NCBI RefSeq assembly: GCF_963422355.1
Contig: NC_085088.1
Location: 4,798,807 to 4,862,806, forward strand
DNA: 64,000 nucleotides
DNA from: Corticium candelabrum
Lineage: Eukaryota; Porifera; Homoscleromorpha; Homosclerophorida; Plakinidae
Direction: 5' to 3'
Both the position numbers and the translations under genes were made by a program. The notes beneath the pieces are model-generated. The model ran no database searches. It was not told where the DNA came from and worked only from the letters and a program-made list of their open reading frames with translations. Below, one piece after another: positions 40,005 to 54,339 of this stretch. How positions within the stretch are numbered: position 1 is the first letter of the stretch; each line of letters begins with the position of its first letter.

Positions 40005-40396
40005 CGAGAGTTGTTCGCATACCCGTATGGTGCCCGTATGTTAATATCCCGTATGCGTAAAGGGGTGTTGGTACTGTTCCAATTTTTTTTGTAATAGGGA
40101 AAGAGTGCAAGTTTGTGATTTTGCTTGGTTTTGGTAAAAAAATTGACGTTGTAAGTAGTCTAAATAATTATATTTTAATTAAAAATTTGTATGGTATTTT
40201 GCATATTTGTACACTGTAGCTACCATACCTCGCACAAAACACTAACTTGGTAAATGCCAAAAGCCTTTATTCGTAATACTCAGCTGACATCCAGACATGG
40301 CAGAAGGCAGCATCAAGGTGAACATCGTAGTGTAGCCAGTCTACTGTTCGCACTCTGAAGGAACGCGTCTTTCTCGTCGATCTAAGAGTGCGCTAG

Positions 40397-40469
<73 letters not shown>

Positions 40470-42029
40470 CATGTATATGTATATGTATATGAGCGGCGGC
40501 TAATATGACGACCGGGCGGAGCTAGAGCCCCAGTTACCGCAGTGGCGTACGAAGATGTTCACGAGGGGTGGATGTACAGTACCGAGGATATCATTATGAG
40601 TAATCAAAAAACTACCTCGCTTGCCAGACTGCAAACATATTTGCAAAAGTCAGTAGCACAGAAAATTTCAATTTCTACAATGAGCAAGGCCTGCACCCCC
40701 AAGTTCCTACGCCGGTGTACCGGCCTACTAAATGCAGTTTAGACTACATCTAAGAATGTCTGCGTACCGAAGTATGCCTTATTTCACCTAATTAAGTTGC
40801 ATTTGTAATGAGATGTGTCATCGCTAGATATCTAGAAACGAAATACAGAGGTACGATGTATAAGAAACGATTTCTACAGTTCATCACTGATACGGTCGAT
40901 CGCATTCTAAGGTTACCAATAAATATTTTTGGTCTTATCTTGTCCAAATCGTTAATACTAATCATCCTTGCAGCATGCAGTACCACGCATTTTCTCGTTG
41001 GCAAATTATCTTGCATGATGACGGTTTTTGATCGCTATTCGTATTCATTATTGCTGGATTATCGATACGATTGATATCCTTGAATACTATTATAGCTCTA
41101 AAAATAACAAACATAGATGATGTCACAATCCACGTGCTAACCGAGTTGTGTTACGGGTACTGTCAGTGGGAGGAGCTATACCGTCATGTCAGTGTACATG
41201 TGTATAAGTATACTATAGAGCGTGGTTTTACCGATAGTATAAATGTATTATGTAATGATGAGAGAACGTTGCGTTAGTCTGAATGAGTGAGTCTGTGTGA
41301 GTTGACGGAAAGATGTTCTGAAGTTATCAGACATTCTTTAATCAACTATTATGTTCTCAGTTTACCTCTCCAGGGTCAGGTCGCTTCACGATTCTAATTA
41401 CCTAAAGCTCAGTCTAAAACAGAGTGCTCAACAGATGGTCTGGTTGCATGATTACGTATTAGACAGCTGACACGTTTGTGTCCTCGCACATAAATTTTAT
41501 TGCCCGCTATTTACGTTAGAAGCAACACATAATCTTTCCCAAATTAGCTTTCCCACGTAATTTGAGCGGAAGCAGACAAATCAATATCGACAAAATAAGG
41601 GCAAGTTAACTAAACGATGCATGGCATTCAGAATGTGCCAACCAATTTGTGTTTACAATTGATGCATGCGTATACGCTGAACAACGCGATGTCTCCTAAC
41701 ACACTGCACTTTTGGTTCCTGTCGTTTCCACATCCCTACTACATGCAGTAGACCGTGCAATAAGAAACCAAAAATTTTCTCGCATATATAGACATGTATA
41801 TACCCAATAATCATTGTGTCGTTGCTGTTAGCGGCTTTGCAAACCTCCTAAATCGCGTCAAACTCTCAACAACTTTGTTAAGAAACGATTATTGCATAAA
41901 CTGTTCATTCACAGATATAAACGACTTTATGCGTGCCATAGATTGGTAAGCAGCTATTATTGCCAGCAACTACCACAGCAAACAATGGTATACATAACAA
42001 GGAAGTTCACAGCAAACGTCGAGCGACAC
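40005..42029. other. Intergenic, no gene recognised
   Basis: Upstream region of the BTB-TLDc gene (-) and downstream region of the NACHT gene (-). It holds a (TA)n run at about 40398-40465. Short frames between 40542 and 41277 show no similarity. A start-like MAEGSIK at 40297 is discussed among the rejected items. Confidence 0.4.
40398..40465. repeat. (TA)n microsatellite
   Basis: About 34 TA units followed by a TATG/TGTA tail to about 40490. Confidence 0.97.
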
Positions 42030-42035
42030 TTTATT
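42030..42035 (-). terminator. Poly(A) signal directly after the NACHT stop
   Basis: On the minus strand the stop codon TAG (42038-42036) is followed with no gap by AATAAA (42035-42030). Cleavage would normally fall 10-30 bases downstream, giving a 3' UTR of only about 20-40 bases. Confidence 0.6.
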
Positions 42036-45000
42036 CTACTGTTCTGGAATCCAATTTCTATTTATATCAATTACTTCAGCCGAAGGAGTGGGATTGGCAA
42101 GATTAAGATATCTGATGCAATGCTGGTTGGCAGTAACCGGTTTCTGTCCAGTCAAGAATCCTTTGGTCAAGGCCAGCGTGGAAACAGGCATCCAACAACT
42201 CGAGTCCTCATACGGGGTCCAATACCAACAGTTCAAAGGCTGACAGTAACGATACCAAATCGGATTCGTTTCATCCGCAGTGTAACAGTACGTTCCATTA
42301 CCATCGGACTGTCCAAGTTGAAAAGGAACTGTCAGCGCGTCGTCGACCACCAGTCCCCACGTGGACGTGACCGTCTCGCCTACCACAGCTGCTAGAGACG
42401 GATGATCAAATGTCTTACTGTCGTGTCGAAAAAGAATGATCGGTTGATCTTCGCGCAGTTCACTAGCAAATTTGTTTAGTTTTCCAAGCATCAAATTTCT
42501 CTGCGAAAGAGAGAGCTTCTTGTTGGCAGACAACGCAGAAAGTAGGCGACAAATAGCTGCAACTAGCAGAAAGCTGCCACTATCCAGTTGTTCGCAAAGG
42601 AATTGCAAAGCTTCGGTATCAGCTTCCACAAAGCGCCAGACGGACTTCAGAACAAGCGTTGACACAAACAAATTTTCTGATAAACTAGACACCACGCAAT
42701 GACAGATATCCAGGGTGAACTTGCCGAGATTAGCCAACACCATCAGAGCCGCCTGACGCCGACGAAAACGATCGTGACTCCTTGCCACGCCCAACAGGTA
42801 GTGCGGTAAATCTTCATACCGCTGTTGTTGGACGCAATTGGAAAACGCTGCCGGCGCTCGAGCAGATGTCTCTGCGAGACATACAAGCAAATCATCGAGA
42901 AAAAAAGGCGTGAACAACATGTCATCATTACTTGGCCTTTTCAATAGTCGATAACTCCAATCAGCAAGCACTTCGACAACTTTCAAGTTACAGTTATTCG
43001 AATCTAGAACGCTTGCCAGCGAGCTACCAGGATCAAATGCAACATCAAGAGGTACCCAGTTGCATGTAATCTTCGATGATAACAAATGCCTAAATGCATC
43101 AGCTTCTTTAGACATCAAGGTGTCAGAAGAATGTTGTGCAGTGCCGTGTTTGTTGCTATCGCCTTCGAGATGGTCTCTCTTAAAATGTGAGATCAGTGAT
43201 GAATGCGGTATTGACTCCGATGAGATGTTCTTTCCGTCCAGCACCTCATGATCAACAGCATCTGAGAGAGATTTAAATACGGAGCAGTTGACTGTGGCTA
43301 AAAGCTTCCTTAGACTAAGACTATAATCAGACGTCTGCGTCAAGTCACCGGCAGCCTCAGTAGCTTTCTCTAAAACAATGTGTGGAGTTCCTATGTATGC
43401 AAGTACACTCCTAAGGTCTTCCGTACTATTACTTGCCAGTTCCCTGCATATGCCAGGTAAACGTTGAAAGAATGACGCTGCAGCCGATGGAAAATTGGAG
43501 GAGTAATTGTAGCAAATATCGCAAAGAGAAATAAACAAATTCCGTTTCAAGCTCGATGAAAGATGTCGATCAGTAAGAGAGTTTAGCAATAGCTCACCAA
43601 CATGTTTGTCGACGCGCAGAGTAGTGCCAATTATGACTTCTCTTTCGTCATCGCCTTCCCTAGAGAGCAGGTTTGAGTAGAATTCGACATCGTTATGGCA
43701 AACGTGCTTGTAAATCCAGTATAGGATCGAGCATCGGACGTCGTTTTCCTCATGCAAGTCGAGATACCACTCCGTCATTTTATGAAGCCAGTGTGGTTCC
43801 ATAAGTGCTGTGTGGTACAAACGAGACTCGTCCGATAGCAAGGCCTCAGCTCTACGACGACAGACGTCGATGTCACAACTTAATAGCTTAATGATAGAAT
43901 CGGTGTTGCTGATATTGAGTCCTTCTTGTTCAGCCAACAGCATATTTGCTATATCGCAAATCTTTGTTTCAGATTTCTTTTCGATTATCACCTCACCCAC
44001 GTTACCATCAAGAACCCACTTTTTGAGCAAACAGCACACTTCCAGCTCCAGAATGCGCATGTAAGGAAGGACCTGCACAGGAAAGATGTCTCGACATTCT
44101 ATTAACCTCTCCAAAACAAGCACAGAGTGGTTGGTCAGGTCGAGGTAAGACGTTTTAGCCTTCGTTTTCAATTTGGTCTTGGCTAGCTCTCGAGTTCGCT
44201 CATCGCCATTCGATACTGCTTCCCACAAAAGACGTTCATCGCTTAACGCAAAACACGCTTGAACATCGGCAAGACAATCACGCAACCTCGCTGTGAGAAG
44301 CAATAGATCACACACATTAGAATCCTTAAAGAAAGACTTGAAACCCTCGATCGGATGGTGTGTATGCCCTCGGGCGATATGAGCCAAGTTGGGAGATAAT
44401 CCTTCTAATCTCTCATTGTATCTCTTTTGAATTTCGGGACTATTGCATGCGTCTACGAAACAAAACATATTACGTAGAACACGAGCTAAACTTGCATCGA
44501 CGTCAGACTGTCGGAGAGCGTCGAGAGCTTCGCATACAATAGTGTTTCTTCTGATCCCGTTGCGCAACGATGACACTAAAGCCAGTTTCATTCCTTTCTC
44601 CAATGAAGCAGAAATTTGATAAACGTGATGTTCCAAAATGTCGAGAGTAGAGCAAAAGTCAGCCACGGAAGACACGCTAAGTGCCCACAGCAGCAGTTGA
44701 GATGACAAATTGGAGTCAATCTTAACCAGCTTGTTACAAACTGCAATTACGTTCTGCAATAAGTTGCACTTTTTTCTGTTGCAAATCGTTGCTAAAGTAA
44801 TTAGAACTTGTCCTTTAATAAACAAGTTTTCTACATTCTCCACTGCTGTCTCCAATTCTTGCAAAAGTTTAGGAATATTCATCCAGTTACTTTTAGGAAC
44901 CGCAACGATCGAAACGGCCACACGAAACGACCTCCACAACAGAGACACCTCAGGATCGGTTTCAGTTGGAGCTATGGAGTCTAGAATTATGTTGCATTGA

Positions 45001-48000
45001 GCAGGAAGTTTACGGCAAATTTCCATCAGTGAAAACAACAAGTCAACGGTATAAGGGTGTCCTGAATATTGGCAAATGGCAGAAGATGGGTGGGCAAACA
45101 CAGAAAGCCATTGCAATCTACACCAACTCCGACAGCCGTTTGCCTGTGAGACATTCAGTATCATTTCAGCAGCTTCAACAGCTTGCTGTGCGTCTACTTT
45201 CTCCGTTTCCTTCTTTTTCCAAAAGGCACTACAAAGGTCCGACTGGCTAGGAACACAACAGATTGCTGCCATGGCTTCCGCTTCCAGTAACGTCTTAGTC
45301 TGACCACGACTGGATTTCTTCAGCAATAGAAATAACTTATCGAAATCGACAAAGCCGCCAAATTCGTTGTTCAGTTGTAACAACGATTTGACCATTTCTA
45401 TACTGTCGTTGGTATACAGCCAAGAAACAAAGTGATCTGAAGTAAGCAACTGCTGTATTTCTCTGCATGTTGGCTCAATATGGGCAACTAGAGATTCGGC
45501 CAGGGATGCAGCCACTTCAAAATTAAAAGGCAATTGCTGTAAGAACTGGGTTACAACAGTCACATCTCCGGCTGCACAAATAGTCTTACATGCATCACAG
45601 CGCTCCAGCAATGATGAGTGAACCCCAACCAGATCTAGAGCTTTACCGGCTTGCTCAAGAATGAACTCTAAAGCGTTCGTTTGAGCTGCGCGCCTTGAGG
45701 TCAGCGCCTTTTTCAAATGTTTGTCCATAGACGAACACTCTCGATACGAGTAACTCAAACGAAGAACAGACTTTGTCAACTCGAGCAATCGATGTTGTTT
45801 TGTAGTCTGTTTGCGGTGTTTCTGCTCCTGCACAAATTGATCTCTAGAGACGTTTGTTGTCAAAGATGACATCTCCAGCTCCCTGATATGTTGCTGAACC
45901 GCTGGCGGAGCTTGGTCAAAAGCGCGAGATTTGAAATCACGCTCGAGTACCGCCGTATAGAGGAGATTACTTATCCCACCGTAGAGCACGACAAAAATCC
46001 GAAAGAGGCCTGAATTACTACAAATTCGCTTCAGCGGCGCAGGATCTGACTGCAAAGTTGAGATAAACGACCTGGTAGAAACGGAAGATTGAAACAAAGA
46101 AAAATCACGTCGCGCAGGAAGAATGGCAAGTCTAAAATCGGCAAGTTGTCTGTAGGTGTCATTACAGATTCGGCGCTGTTCGTGATAGGTACTACGTGTA
46201 GCTACGAGAAGGTCAATTGTCTCCAGTGCCTTGTCGTACTTGTCAATCAAATCCAATGAATCGTACAAAACGTCCATGGCTTTGGTTAGTCCCTGGAGTT
46301 GGTTCTGAGTAGGTTCGATCAGCCTATGTAGCCCATCTACAACTATAGCCGAAATGGCCTCCTTCATTTCTCCCGTAGACAAGTCTGACAGCCCCGAAAC
46401 ATCTACGGCGGTCATCTGTGTCTGAAGCAACGTTAGGATGGAAGTTTCAAACTCACTCATATCATCCGGTCGTCCAGACGCGTTTGCAACTACTTCTGAT
46501 GTCCCATTTGCCACCGTCATCATTACAACCATAAGCCCCTTTCGTAAACCTTTGAAAACCTCCTCTGGTCCGATTACTCCAAACGACAAAATTGACGAAA
46601 ACAATCCTCTGAGAGCGCTTGTAAATGCTAATATAGCAGACTCGACATTCGTATTTGGTTGCATTATTATTCCTTCGATTAGAGTGTCAGGAACTGAGTC
46701 GCTTTTGTCGCTAGACAAGCCAAAATCGTCGTCACACGCTACCCGATATTGGCGGGACAGAGCAAAACGGTTGACCATTTGAGCGGCTGATAGCAACGCC
46801 GCTTGCTCAGGTTTGCACTTTCGTTTGCTTGCGTTTAATTTTACGTCGTGATACAATTTCAAAGAAGCTCCAATCGCCGCCTTTGTAATACAAACGTCTA
46901 TTTGTAGTTGGCATTGAATACCTGAAATGTCTCCATAAAGACCAATCTCCGGTGCCAAGTCTTGATATACAGTCGCTGCAGACAGGTCTGCGACGTCTTT
47001 CCATTGTTTCAACCAACGTTTCCAAGTATTAAAAAAGTCTTCTTTTGAAGACAAAGCAAGAGTATTGCTGGACTGGTAAGAAGCTCTTATTGTTTCCAAT
47101 TCCGTTTTTACGCTATCATCGTAAATATCACTGTCAGATTTCAAATGATTCAACAACGCATCAAAAAGGTCGTCCACGGTAGTGATAGCTGTTGCTGTTT
47201 CCAAAAACTGATCGACATATGGAGAGCTACTATGCCGCAAAGCTGCGTGGATGGGCATGCCTAGTTCCGCAAGGTCAACTGTAACAAGATTACAGAGCTT
47301 TCTCTGACGCTCTACCGTCATCATTCTAAGAGCAGCAGCAAGGGCAGCGACAGTGCATTGCTTGTATACATCGCCCGATGCCAACCACCTATCCAGTACC
47401 GCTTCCAATCGAACTTTGCACTGAGGGATATTCTTCAACTGACGTAGCGATTTCTTTACGACGTTTGTAGTGCTGTTGCATCTGGATCGAAAGTCGACAT
47501 GAAACGAAGTGACGAGGATTTCTAACAGCTCATTCACGACGTGATCTTCGACCGAGTCTACTTGAAGTTCAGGCAACGATCTTGCTACTAATAACGCAGG
47601 CAAGGAAACAACATCGCGAACAGTACCAGCCTTGTTACTCGTGCTTAACATAGAAGACAAAAGCGCATTAAATTCAGTTCTTGACCACTTAATACTGGCG
47701 TAACCAAAGGCCAAGAGTATTGGTTCTCTCCATCGAGGATCACTTAGTCGTTCGAGCATCATATCCGTTGTTTTAGTTGGATCTCGAAGCAGCCAACATC
47801 CGGCAAGAAACTCTTCAAATGACAAGTGAATAAAGCTGAAAGAATCGGCAGCTTTCTCAATCAGTAGACCAACAGACTGTTGAAGTTTAGTTATCATGTT
47901 TACAATGTAATTTTCAGCCTCGGACCGCTTACTGCTCGTTGAGCCTATTTCGTAGTACGTAGTCATCATTTTGCTTAAAAGGTCACCCTTTCGAATAATA

Positions 48001-50184
48001 CCGGTTTGGACTGTCGAATGAATGTCGAAAGCCACTCGTTTCAGTGATTCTTCAATAAACTTTTGATCATCATTCGAAAACTTTGTGCAATCTTCTCTCC
48101 AAGTCTTAACAAGATAGTGGAATGTGATTTCATACAAAGAAGCTCGTTCTCTAGGTAACTCTTTGTTGGCTGTGAAAATCATGGCAATTAGAGTAATCAA
48201 CAGAGGATTTGAAGCCAAAAGAAATACAGAAGGATGATCTCGATCGTATATCGCCTTTTTCAGGTTTGCTGCTGCTTGCAGAGCTTCTTTGGCAGAACCA
48301 AGACGTGCAAATTGGTCCTGTGTGTTTACCAGTCCGCTGTAATAGGCATCCATCCAACAGTCAACAAACCTGTCTATCGCCTGCCTGCTCATCGCTTGCA
48401 CTCTGCCGTGAACAACTATGTCTTGTAATAAAGGAGCAGCAAAGTACCCTGCAACGCGGCTGGTAACAACAACCTGACTTGTAGGCTCGGAAGGAGACTT
48501 GTCACGGCAAAGTTCAATTAAATTCATTACACAGTCGACAACCTGACGCCGAACACTAGCGACTACGACTTCATCGAGACCATCAAGAATCAAAGTAATC
48601 TTTCCTTCAAAGAAGAGTTCGCTTATTCGTTTGTTCAACGACTCACCGAACAGTTCGTCATCAACGCTGCTCATAAGATGACTGCCGTGCGATTTCGATC
48701 CCAAAAAGTCTAAAAGAGCGTATTTCGCTTTTCTAGGAACAGATTCGCAAGATTGCAAGTAGTCGGCAAAAGCAGAAATACGAACAAACACGGGAACTCG
48801 TACTGATCCCATATCGAATTCTGTCCTGTCGTTAAGAGACAAAGCAACGTAGACTTGATGACGAGGGACAACGACATTCGAAGAATTGTTAAGGTACGCA
48901 GTCGCTAGTTTCAAAGCCAGCCATCGAACCATGGTCGTCTTTCCAGATCCGGGATCACCCAGAACAACTAGGGCACTGTGCTCTTTAAAAGCTTCACCAA
49001 TAGGAATGTCAGATATGTCATCCTCACTTACTGGATTGTACGACTGAGATAACGGCAATTCCGACAAATAAAGCGTAATAAGATGTACTTTCTCATCAGG
49101 AGAAAGCTTTTCCCAAGAAATGTTTTTAGAAGTAAAAAGAGCTTTCATTTCATTGTCCAACTGCGCTGCTTGTTGCAATCTTTCGTACGAAGACGCGCGT
49201 TCTATTCGCAAAGCAACGTAAACTCGATCGAGGAGCATCCTAAGGGACCTTTGACTTCCTTCACTGCCACTTGCACCCACCATATCAACGTACTCTGTTT
49301 CCTTTTTGAGGTACCTGACGTAAGCCAAGAGAACACGTTCTTCCTTTGCTGTCGCGAGCTTTGCTTGGTCAACAGGCTCCAAAAGATGGTTCAGTCCGTT
49401 AACCGCAAGATGCTTGCAGAAAGCTACTTCCGACCCTGCTCTACTTTGACTCTTCTTCCATTTAGTTATGATCATACCTGCTTTCTCGGCAAGATTAATG
49501 CCATCATATTCAATCTGGCCTAAAACGTGAGCTGGAACAGACAGTGACTTGCCTAAACGCTCCAGCTCACTTTTGTCGCGAATGTTAACACCAACAAGAG
49601 CTTTATAATATTGTGGAAAGCTTCCATCAGAACACGCACATGTACCTTCGCAGACAGGCAACACAATGACAACGATTTATACATGCACTAAAATATTATT
49701 ACTCTGTACAGAGCTGTCATCATGTTTGTCAATATCATCTGGCGTCTGTCCAGGATTCTGTTGTTGCGTTCGCCAATCTAATAAACAAACGTTGCATGTC
49801 TTCCTGCAAAATCTAACAACTCATTACCTTCAATTATCCATTCCTGCCCAATGTCATTCAAAGCATTTTCTAGTTCTGCCCAAGTAGCCGAACGTCCTCT
49901 GATCTTTTTCCACTCATTGAGAACGTCCGCAGCTTTGCGAACCACATCACTTGGGTTATTGCTGTCAGTGGCCTCGACAATTTCCTCTGGAACGCCTAGT
50001 TGCCAAGCAAGTGATCGCCATTTTCCCACAATTCGACTAGCTACAAACTCAAGGTCTGCACTTGAACAGCATCCTTCATCAAACAGTTAACAAACGAAAT
50101 TAGTAAACCTGCTGCTTAAAAGAGAAACTGCCCTATACCTGTGTCATCACCTGAAAAGTGGCCTGCAGCCTGATCAGCCTCCAT
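42036..50184 (-). CDS. Death-Death-NACHT giant protein (NLR-like)
   Basis: Three exons, 50184-50139, 50073-49828 and 49645-42036, join in frame to 2633 aa. Exon 2 encodes a Death-type domain (residues ~22-97: LEFVASRIVGKWRSLAWQLG ... VLNEWKK). Residues ~108-190 form a second one (LGKSLSVPAHVLGQIE ... ITKWKK). The NACHT ATPase follows: Walker A GDPGSGKTT (327-335), Walker B LILDGLDE (449-456), sensor VVVTSR (~489-494), then a winged-helix-like FSFIHLSFEEFLAG. The remaining ~1900 residues are alpha-helical, HEAT/ARM-like in character, with no leucine-rich repeats seen. The last ~100 residues are rich in Trp, Tyr and Cys. NACHT proteins act as intracellular sensors that oligomerise on activation and signal through Death domains. 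The ligand is unknown. The 7.6-kb exon is exceptional. The exon 3 acceptor (TCTGCGAAG) has a weak pyrimidine tract and is the least certain junction. Confidence 0.85.
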
Positions 50185-50534
50185 AATCGACCGCAAACCA
50201 CAATGATGTTTCCGGTAATAACATAAACCGATTATTGTCTAAACAAACAGTCAATGAAAACGCTGCCCATGCAAGAGACAGCAAACAGTTAGTAGATTGG
50301 AAAAGAAATACTTTGGTGCTTGGCCAACACCCAATTATCATAAGACACTATCAAGTTAGTCACTTCTACTAATTAGAAGTATACCATGTATCTGATTTGG
50401 GCTTCTCTGGTGGTAGATTTGATCTGTAGCCAGCATGGTTGGGCTCCGCTCGGGTCGCCTCGCATTCACCGTGTGAACGGTAGTCGAGGCATACAACCAA
50501 TCTCCTCAACGTATTACAACATTTGAATGTTGTA
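50185..50534. other. Short upstream region of the NACHT gene
   Basis: About 350 bp between the NACHT start codon and the outer end of the large palindrome, so the promoter must lie here or inside the palindrome arm. No core element is recognised. Confidence 0.4.
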
Positions 50535-51348
50535 ATGCCATCAAAGGTGCTTTGATGTGCGAGGCCAGCGGCGAGACCCTCGATTCTCGGTAGCTAGTGG
50601 ACATGTTACAACCGCCATTTGACATAACGAAGTGCTGTCTTTCTGCGCACCTTTCGAGCAGTATCGTGCACCATTTATTCAAAGGGGGCCTCAGTTTTGA
50701 ACGTCGTCTGCTGAACGTTGTTTTCTCGACACAAATCGACTTCAAATAAATTCGCCCGCAGGTAAGGTGATTTATAATTGCTGTTCTTTGCGGTTATACA
50801 AATTTCTAATTCTCTTGAAATCTTTTCTTGAGTGCACATTAGTAACTGGATTGTGCGTCAATATTTGCTTTGTTGCATCCACTGTATACATCAAATTGTG
50901 TACTATGTATTGCAAATTTATTTCCGGTGTGCAATTGAATAATATGGAATTAATAATAGGGTACACGCATGAAATTAGAAAAGTGTAATGTACTCAGACA
51001 ATTTAATTCTATTTCAAAACTACTACAAAATATTTATTAACAGATAAACATTATACAATTTAAATGAGCACAGGATGTGTGTGTATTCACAATATTTATT
51101 AAATTAAGTTAATTAAGTTACGTTAAGGTAGCTACTCACATTTAAGTTGATGGTATCACTCATTGATGGTATCACTCATTGATGGTATCACTCGTTGTGT
51201 TGTTGACACTTGTAGGTATACTTGGGATTTGCCTTAGCAAATCGACACACTTATTTCAAACAACATACCATGGCATTGGTCGTTATCTGGTTGGTGACAT
51301 GAATGACAGTACATATACTGATGTGTGTGCGTGCTTGTGTGTGCGTGC

Positions 51349-51636
<288 letters not shown>

Positions 51637-51881
51637 GGTCCTAAGCGGCCATCGGCTGTGATGTGACATCAGCCACTGGGGTCCTGGTGAGACTTCGGGT
51701 GCTCACACCACAGTTGGCTTCACAAGTCGGTGCTCCTGTGAGTGCCTGGCCCAGCTCTAGGAGTTTCCTAGCGCAGACACAGAGTTCCCTGAGTAGGGCT
51801 AAAGGGCCCAGTTTAACAGCTGGGGGCGTGACTTCTGAGAGGCAGCTCCTGAAATTTAGGATTTTTTAGGTTTGGATCCTT

Positions 51882-51900
51882 GTGTGTGGTGTGTGTGTGT

Positions 51901-51979
<79 letters not shown>
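51882..51979. repeat. (GT)n microsatellite in the left arm
   Basis: GTGTGTGGTGTGTG start and then about 35 GT units. It corresponds to the CA tracts at 53935-54103 in the right arm. Confidence 0.97.
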
Positions 51980-52829
51980 AACAGTTCTATTTGTTATTGC
52001 GCCAATACACAGCAGTGTTTTCCTATAGACATTAGAGATAATGCTTCTTTGTAACGTGATAAAATAATTTGACATTAAATTAATTAACATGTACAAACCA
52101 AGAAGGATGACATCTGTCTGTTTTGACGATTTAAACTACCCAGTATTGATGGCAACTACAAGATGTGTACGTGTCATTTTGTTTTTCTTTGTTTCTTCTT
52201 GTGTTGTAATGTGTATCTACATACAGACTAGTCTCTCGTAGCCAGACCATTACCCCGCCCTCAAGATTTGGCAGGGAAACGGTTAGTATCGCGTACCCAG
52301 ACCTTAACCCGCCCTCAAAACGCACGGGGGGGGACAAAATTAGTTCAGAAGTGCACACCACTCTATCTGTACATTGCTTCTGAGCTCTTGTAAAGAACAT
52401 CTATTTATGAGCTTCAGCTCATTCATATTTTAGTACACTTTGGTGCTAGTTTAGTAACTTGATTCCGTATTCCAAACCTTATTTGTCTGTGGTAGCAATG
52501 GCAACGAGTAGATAACACAAAGAGTGGCTTGAAATCGTGAAGAATGGAGCAATGTTGCTAGTAGCGCTGGACAGAATGTGCAGTATGATAGAGTCAACTC
52601 TCTCATTACTATCAATGGAACTAGAAATGATTGCCTATTCTTGAGCAACATTTCTGCTAAGTGCTACTAAGGAAAAACCCACCAAGATTGTTATTATACT
52701 GCAAATAATACTTTACTCGTTTATTGAGCCAAGATCATTCAATCTGGGAATCACAAAATTATTCTGTCGACAACATCTGGCCAGCACAAACAAAAGGCAA
52801 TCTTTAAATTCTGTTTGTCCGTCCCACTG

Positions 52830-52862
52830 TCTATCTGTCTGTCTGTCTGTATGTCTGTCTGT
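52830..52862. repeat. CTGT/CTGTATGT run beside the palindrome centre
   Basis: (CTGT)n-type tetranucleotide run. A CAGA-rich counterpart lies at 53030-53105 on the other side of the centre. Confidence 0.7.
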
Positions 52863-53934
52863 CCAAATACATATATTTGATATATCATAGCTACTGCAAA
52901 AACAGCATCACTAAAACTACATGAGTGTCCAGCAGCCTTAGAAGAGCCGCAACAAGTATGTATAATTTGTCTGTCTGTATTTAATGTTGCTGTTTTGCCA
53001 TAGCTATGATATATCAAATATATGTATTTTGACAGACAGGCAGAAAGACAGATAGATGTAATTTATTTCAATAGACTGATAGACAAACAAACAGACAGTA
53101 GACAGTAGGACGGACGAACAGAATTTAAAGTAGAGCTTTCTTGTGCTGGCCATATGTTGTTGACAGAATGATTCTGTGATTCCCAGACTGAAAGATCTTG
53201 TTTCAATAAGAAAGTAAATTATTATTTGCAGTATAATAGCAATGTTGGTGGTTTTCCTCTGTAACAGATAGCAGAAATGTTGCTTAAGAAATGGCAACCA
53301 TTTCTAGTTCCATTGATAGCAATGAGAGAGTTGACTCTATCATACTGCATCTTCTGTCCCACGCTACTGCCAACATCGCTCCATTCTTCACGGTTTTGCC
53401 TTGTCCAAGCCACTCTTTTGTGTTGTCTACTGGTTGCCATTGCCACCACAGACAACTAAGGTTTGGAATACGGAATCAAGTTACTAAACTAGCTTGAAAG
53501 TGTACTAAATTATGAATGATCTGAAGCTCATAAAATAGATGTTCTTTACAAGAGCGCAGAAGCAATGCACAGATAGTGGTTTACAATTCTAAACTCAGTC
53601 TGTTTCGCTGTGCGGTTTGACAGCGGGGTTAAGGTCTGGCTACGAAAAACTAGTCTGTATGTAGATAAATATTACAACAAACGAAGAAACAAAGAACAAC
53701 AAAATGACAAGTACACATCATGTAGTTGTCATCAATAGGGTAGTTTAAATCATCAAAACAGACAGATGTCATCCTTCTTGGTACATGTAAATTCATTTAG
53801 TGTCAAAATATTTCATCACTTCACAAAGAAGCAGAACACAATTACTTCACATTATCTCTAATTTCTATAGGAAAACTCTTCTGTGTATTGGCACAATAAC
53901 AAATGTAATTGTTGATATCTATATACAAATACAC

Positions 53935-53938
53935 ACAC

Positions 53939-53986
<48 letters not shown>

Positions 53987-54024
53987 AATGACACAAGCAC
54001 ATGAACACAAACACAGACACAGAC

Positions 54025-54103
<79 letters not shown>
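53935..54103. repeat. (CA)n and (CAGA)n microsatellites in the right arm
   Basis: Two CA blocks separated by ACAGACACAGACAGACAGAC-type repeats. Confidence 0.95.
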
Positions 54104-54108
<5 letters not shown>

Positions 54109-54339
54109 GCAAATAAATAAGGAGTTGCGGATCAACGGTAATGCCCCCAGCCAGATGGCTGGGTTCCTGTGCACTACGCAGGAACTATGGGCCGTGCTAA
54201 GCAATCTCCTAGAGTCTGGCCAGGTTCTCGCAGGAGAACCGACTACGACGCCAACTGTGGTGTGAGAACACGAAGTCCCACCCGAACCCCAGTGGCTGAT
54301 GGACTTTGTCACAGTCGGAGGCCTTTGCCACCCCTGTCA

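Noticed and set aside
40297-40330. ATG followed by AEGSIKV, resembling a kinesin N-terminus
   Set aside because: Only seven residues match loosely, the frame stops five codons later, and no motor-domain motif follows on either side of a plausible splice donor.
48209-48466. Plus-strand frames within the NACHT exon
   Set aside because: They are shadows of the 7.6-kb coding exon on the minus strand.
53842-54312. 156-codon minus-strand frame ending in a tRNA-like/SINE region
   Set aside because: Most of it is a CA-repeat translation, and the remainder belongs to the palindrome arm.
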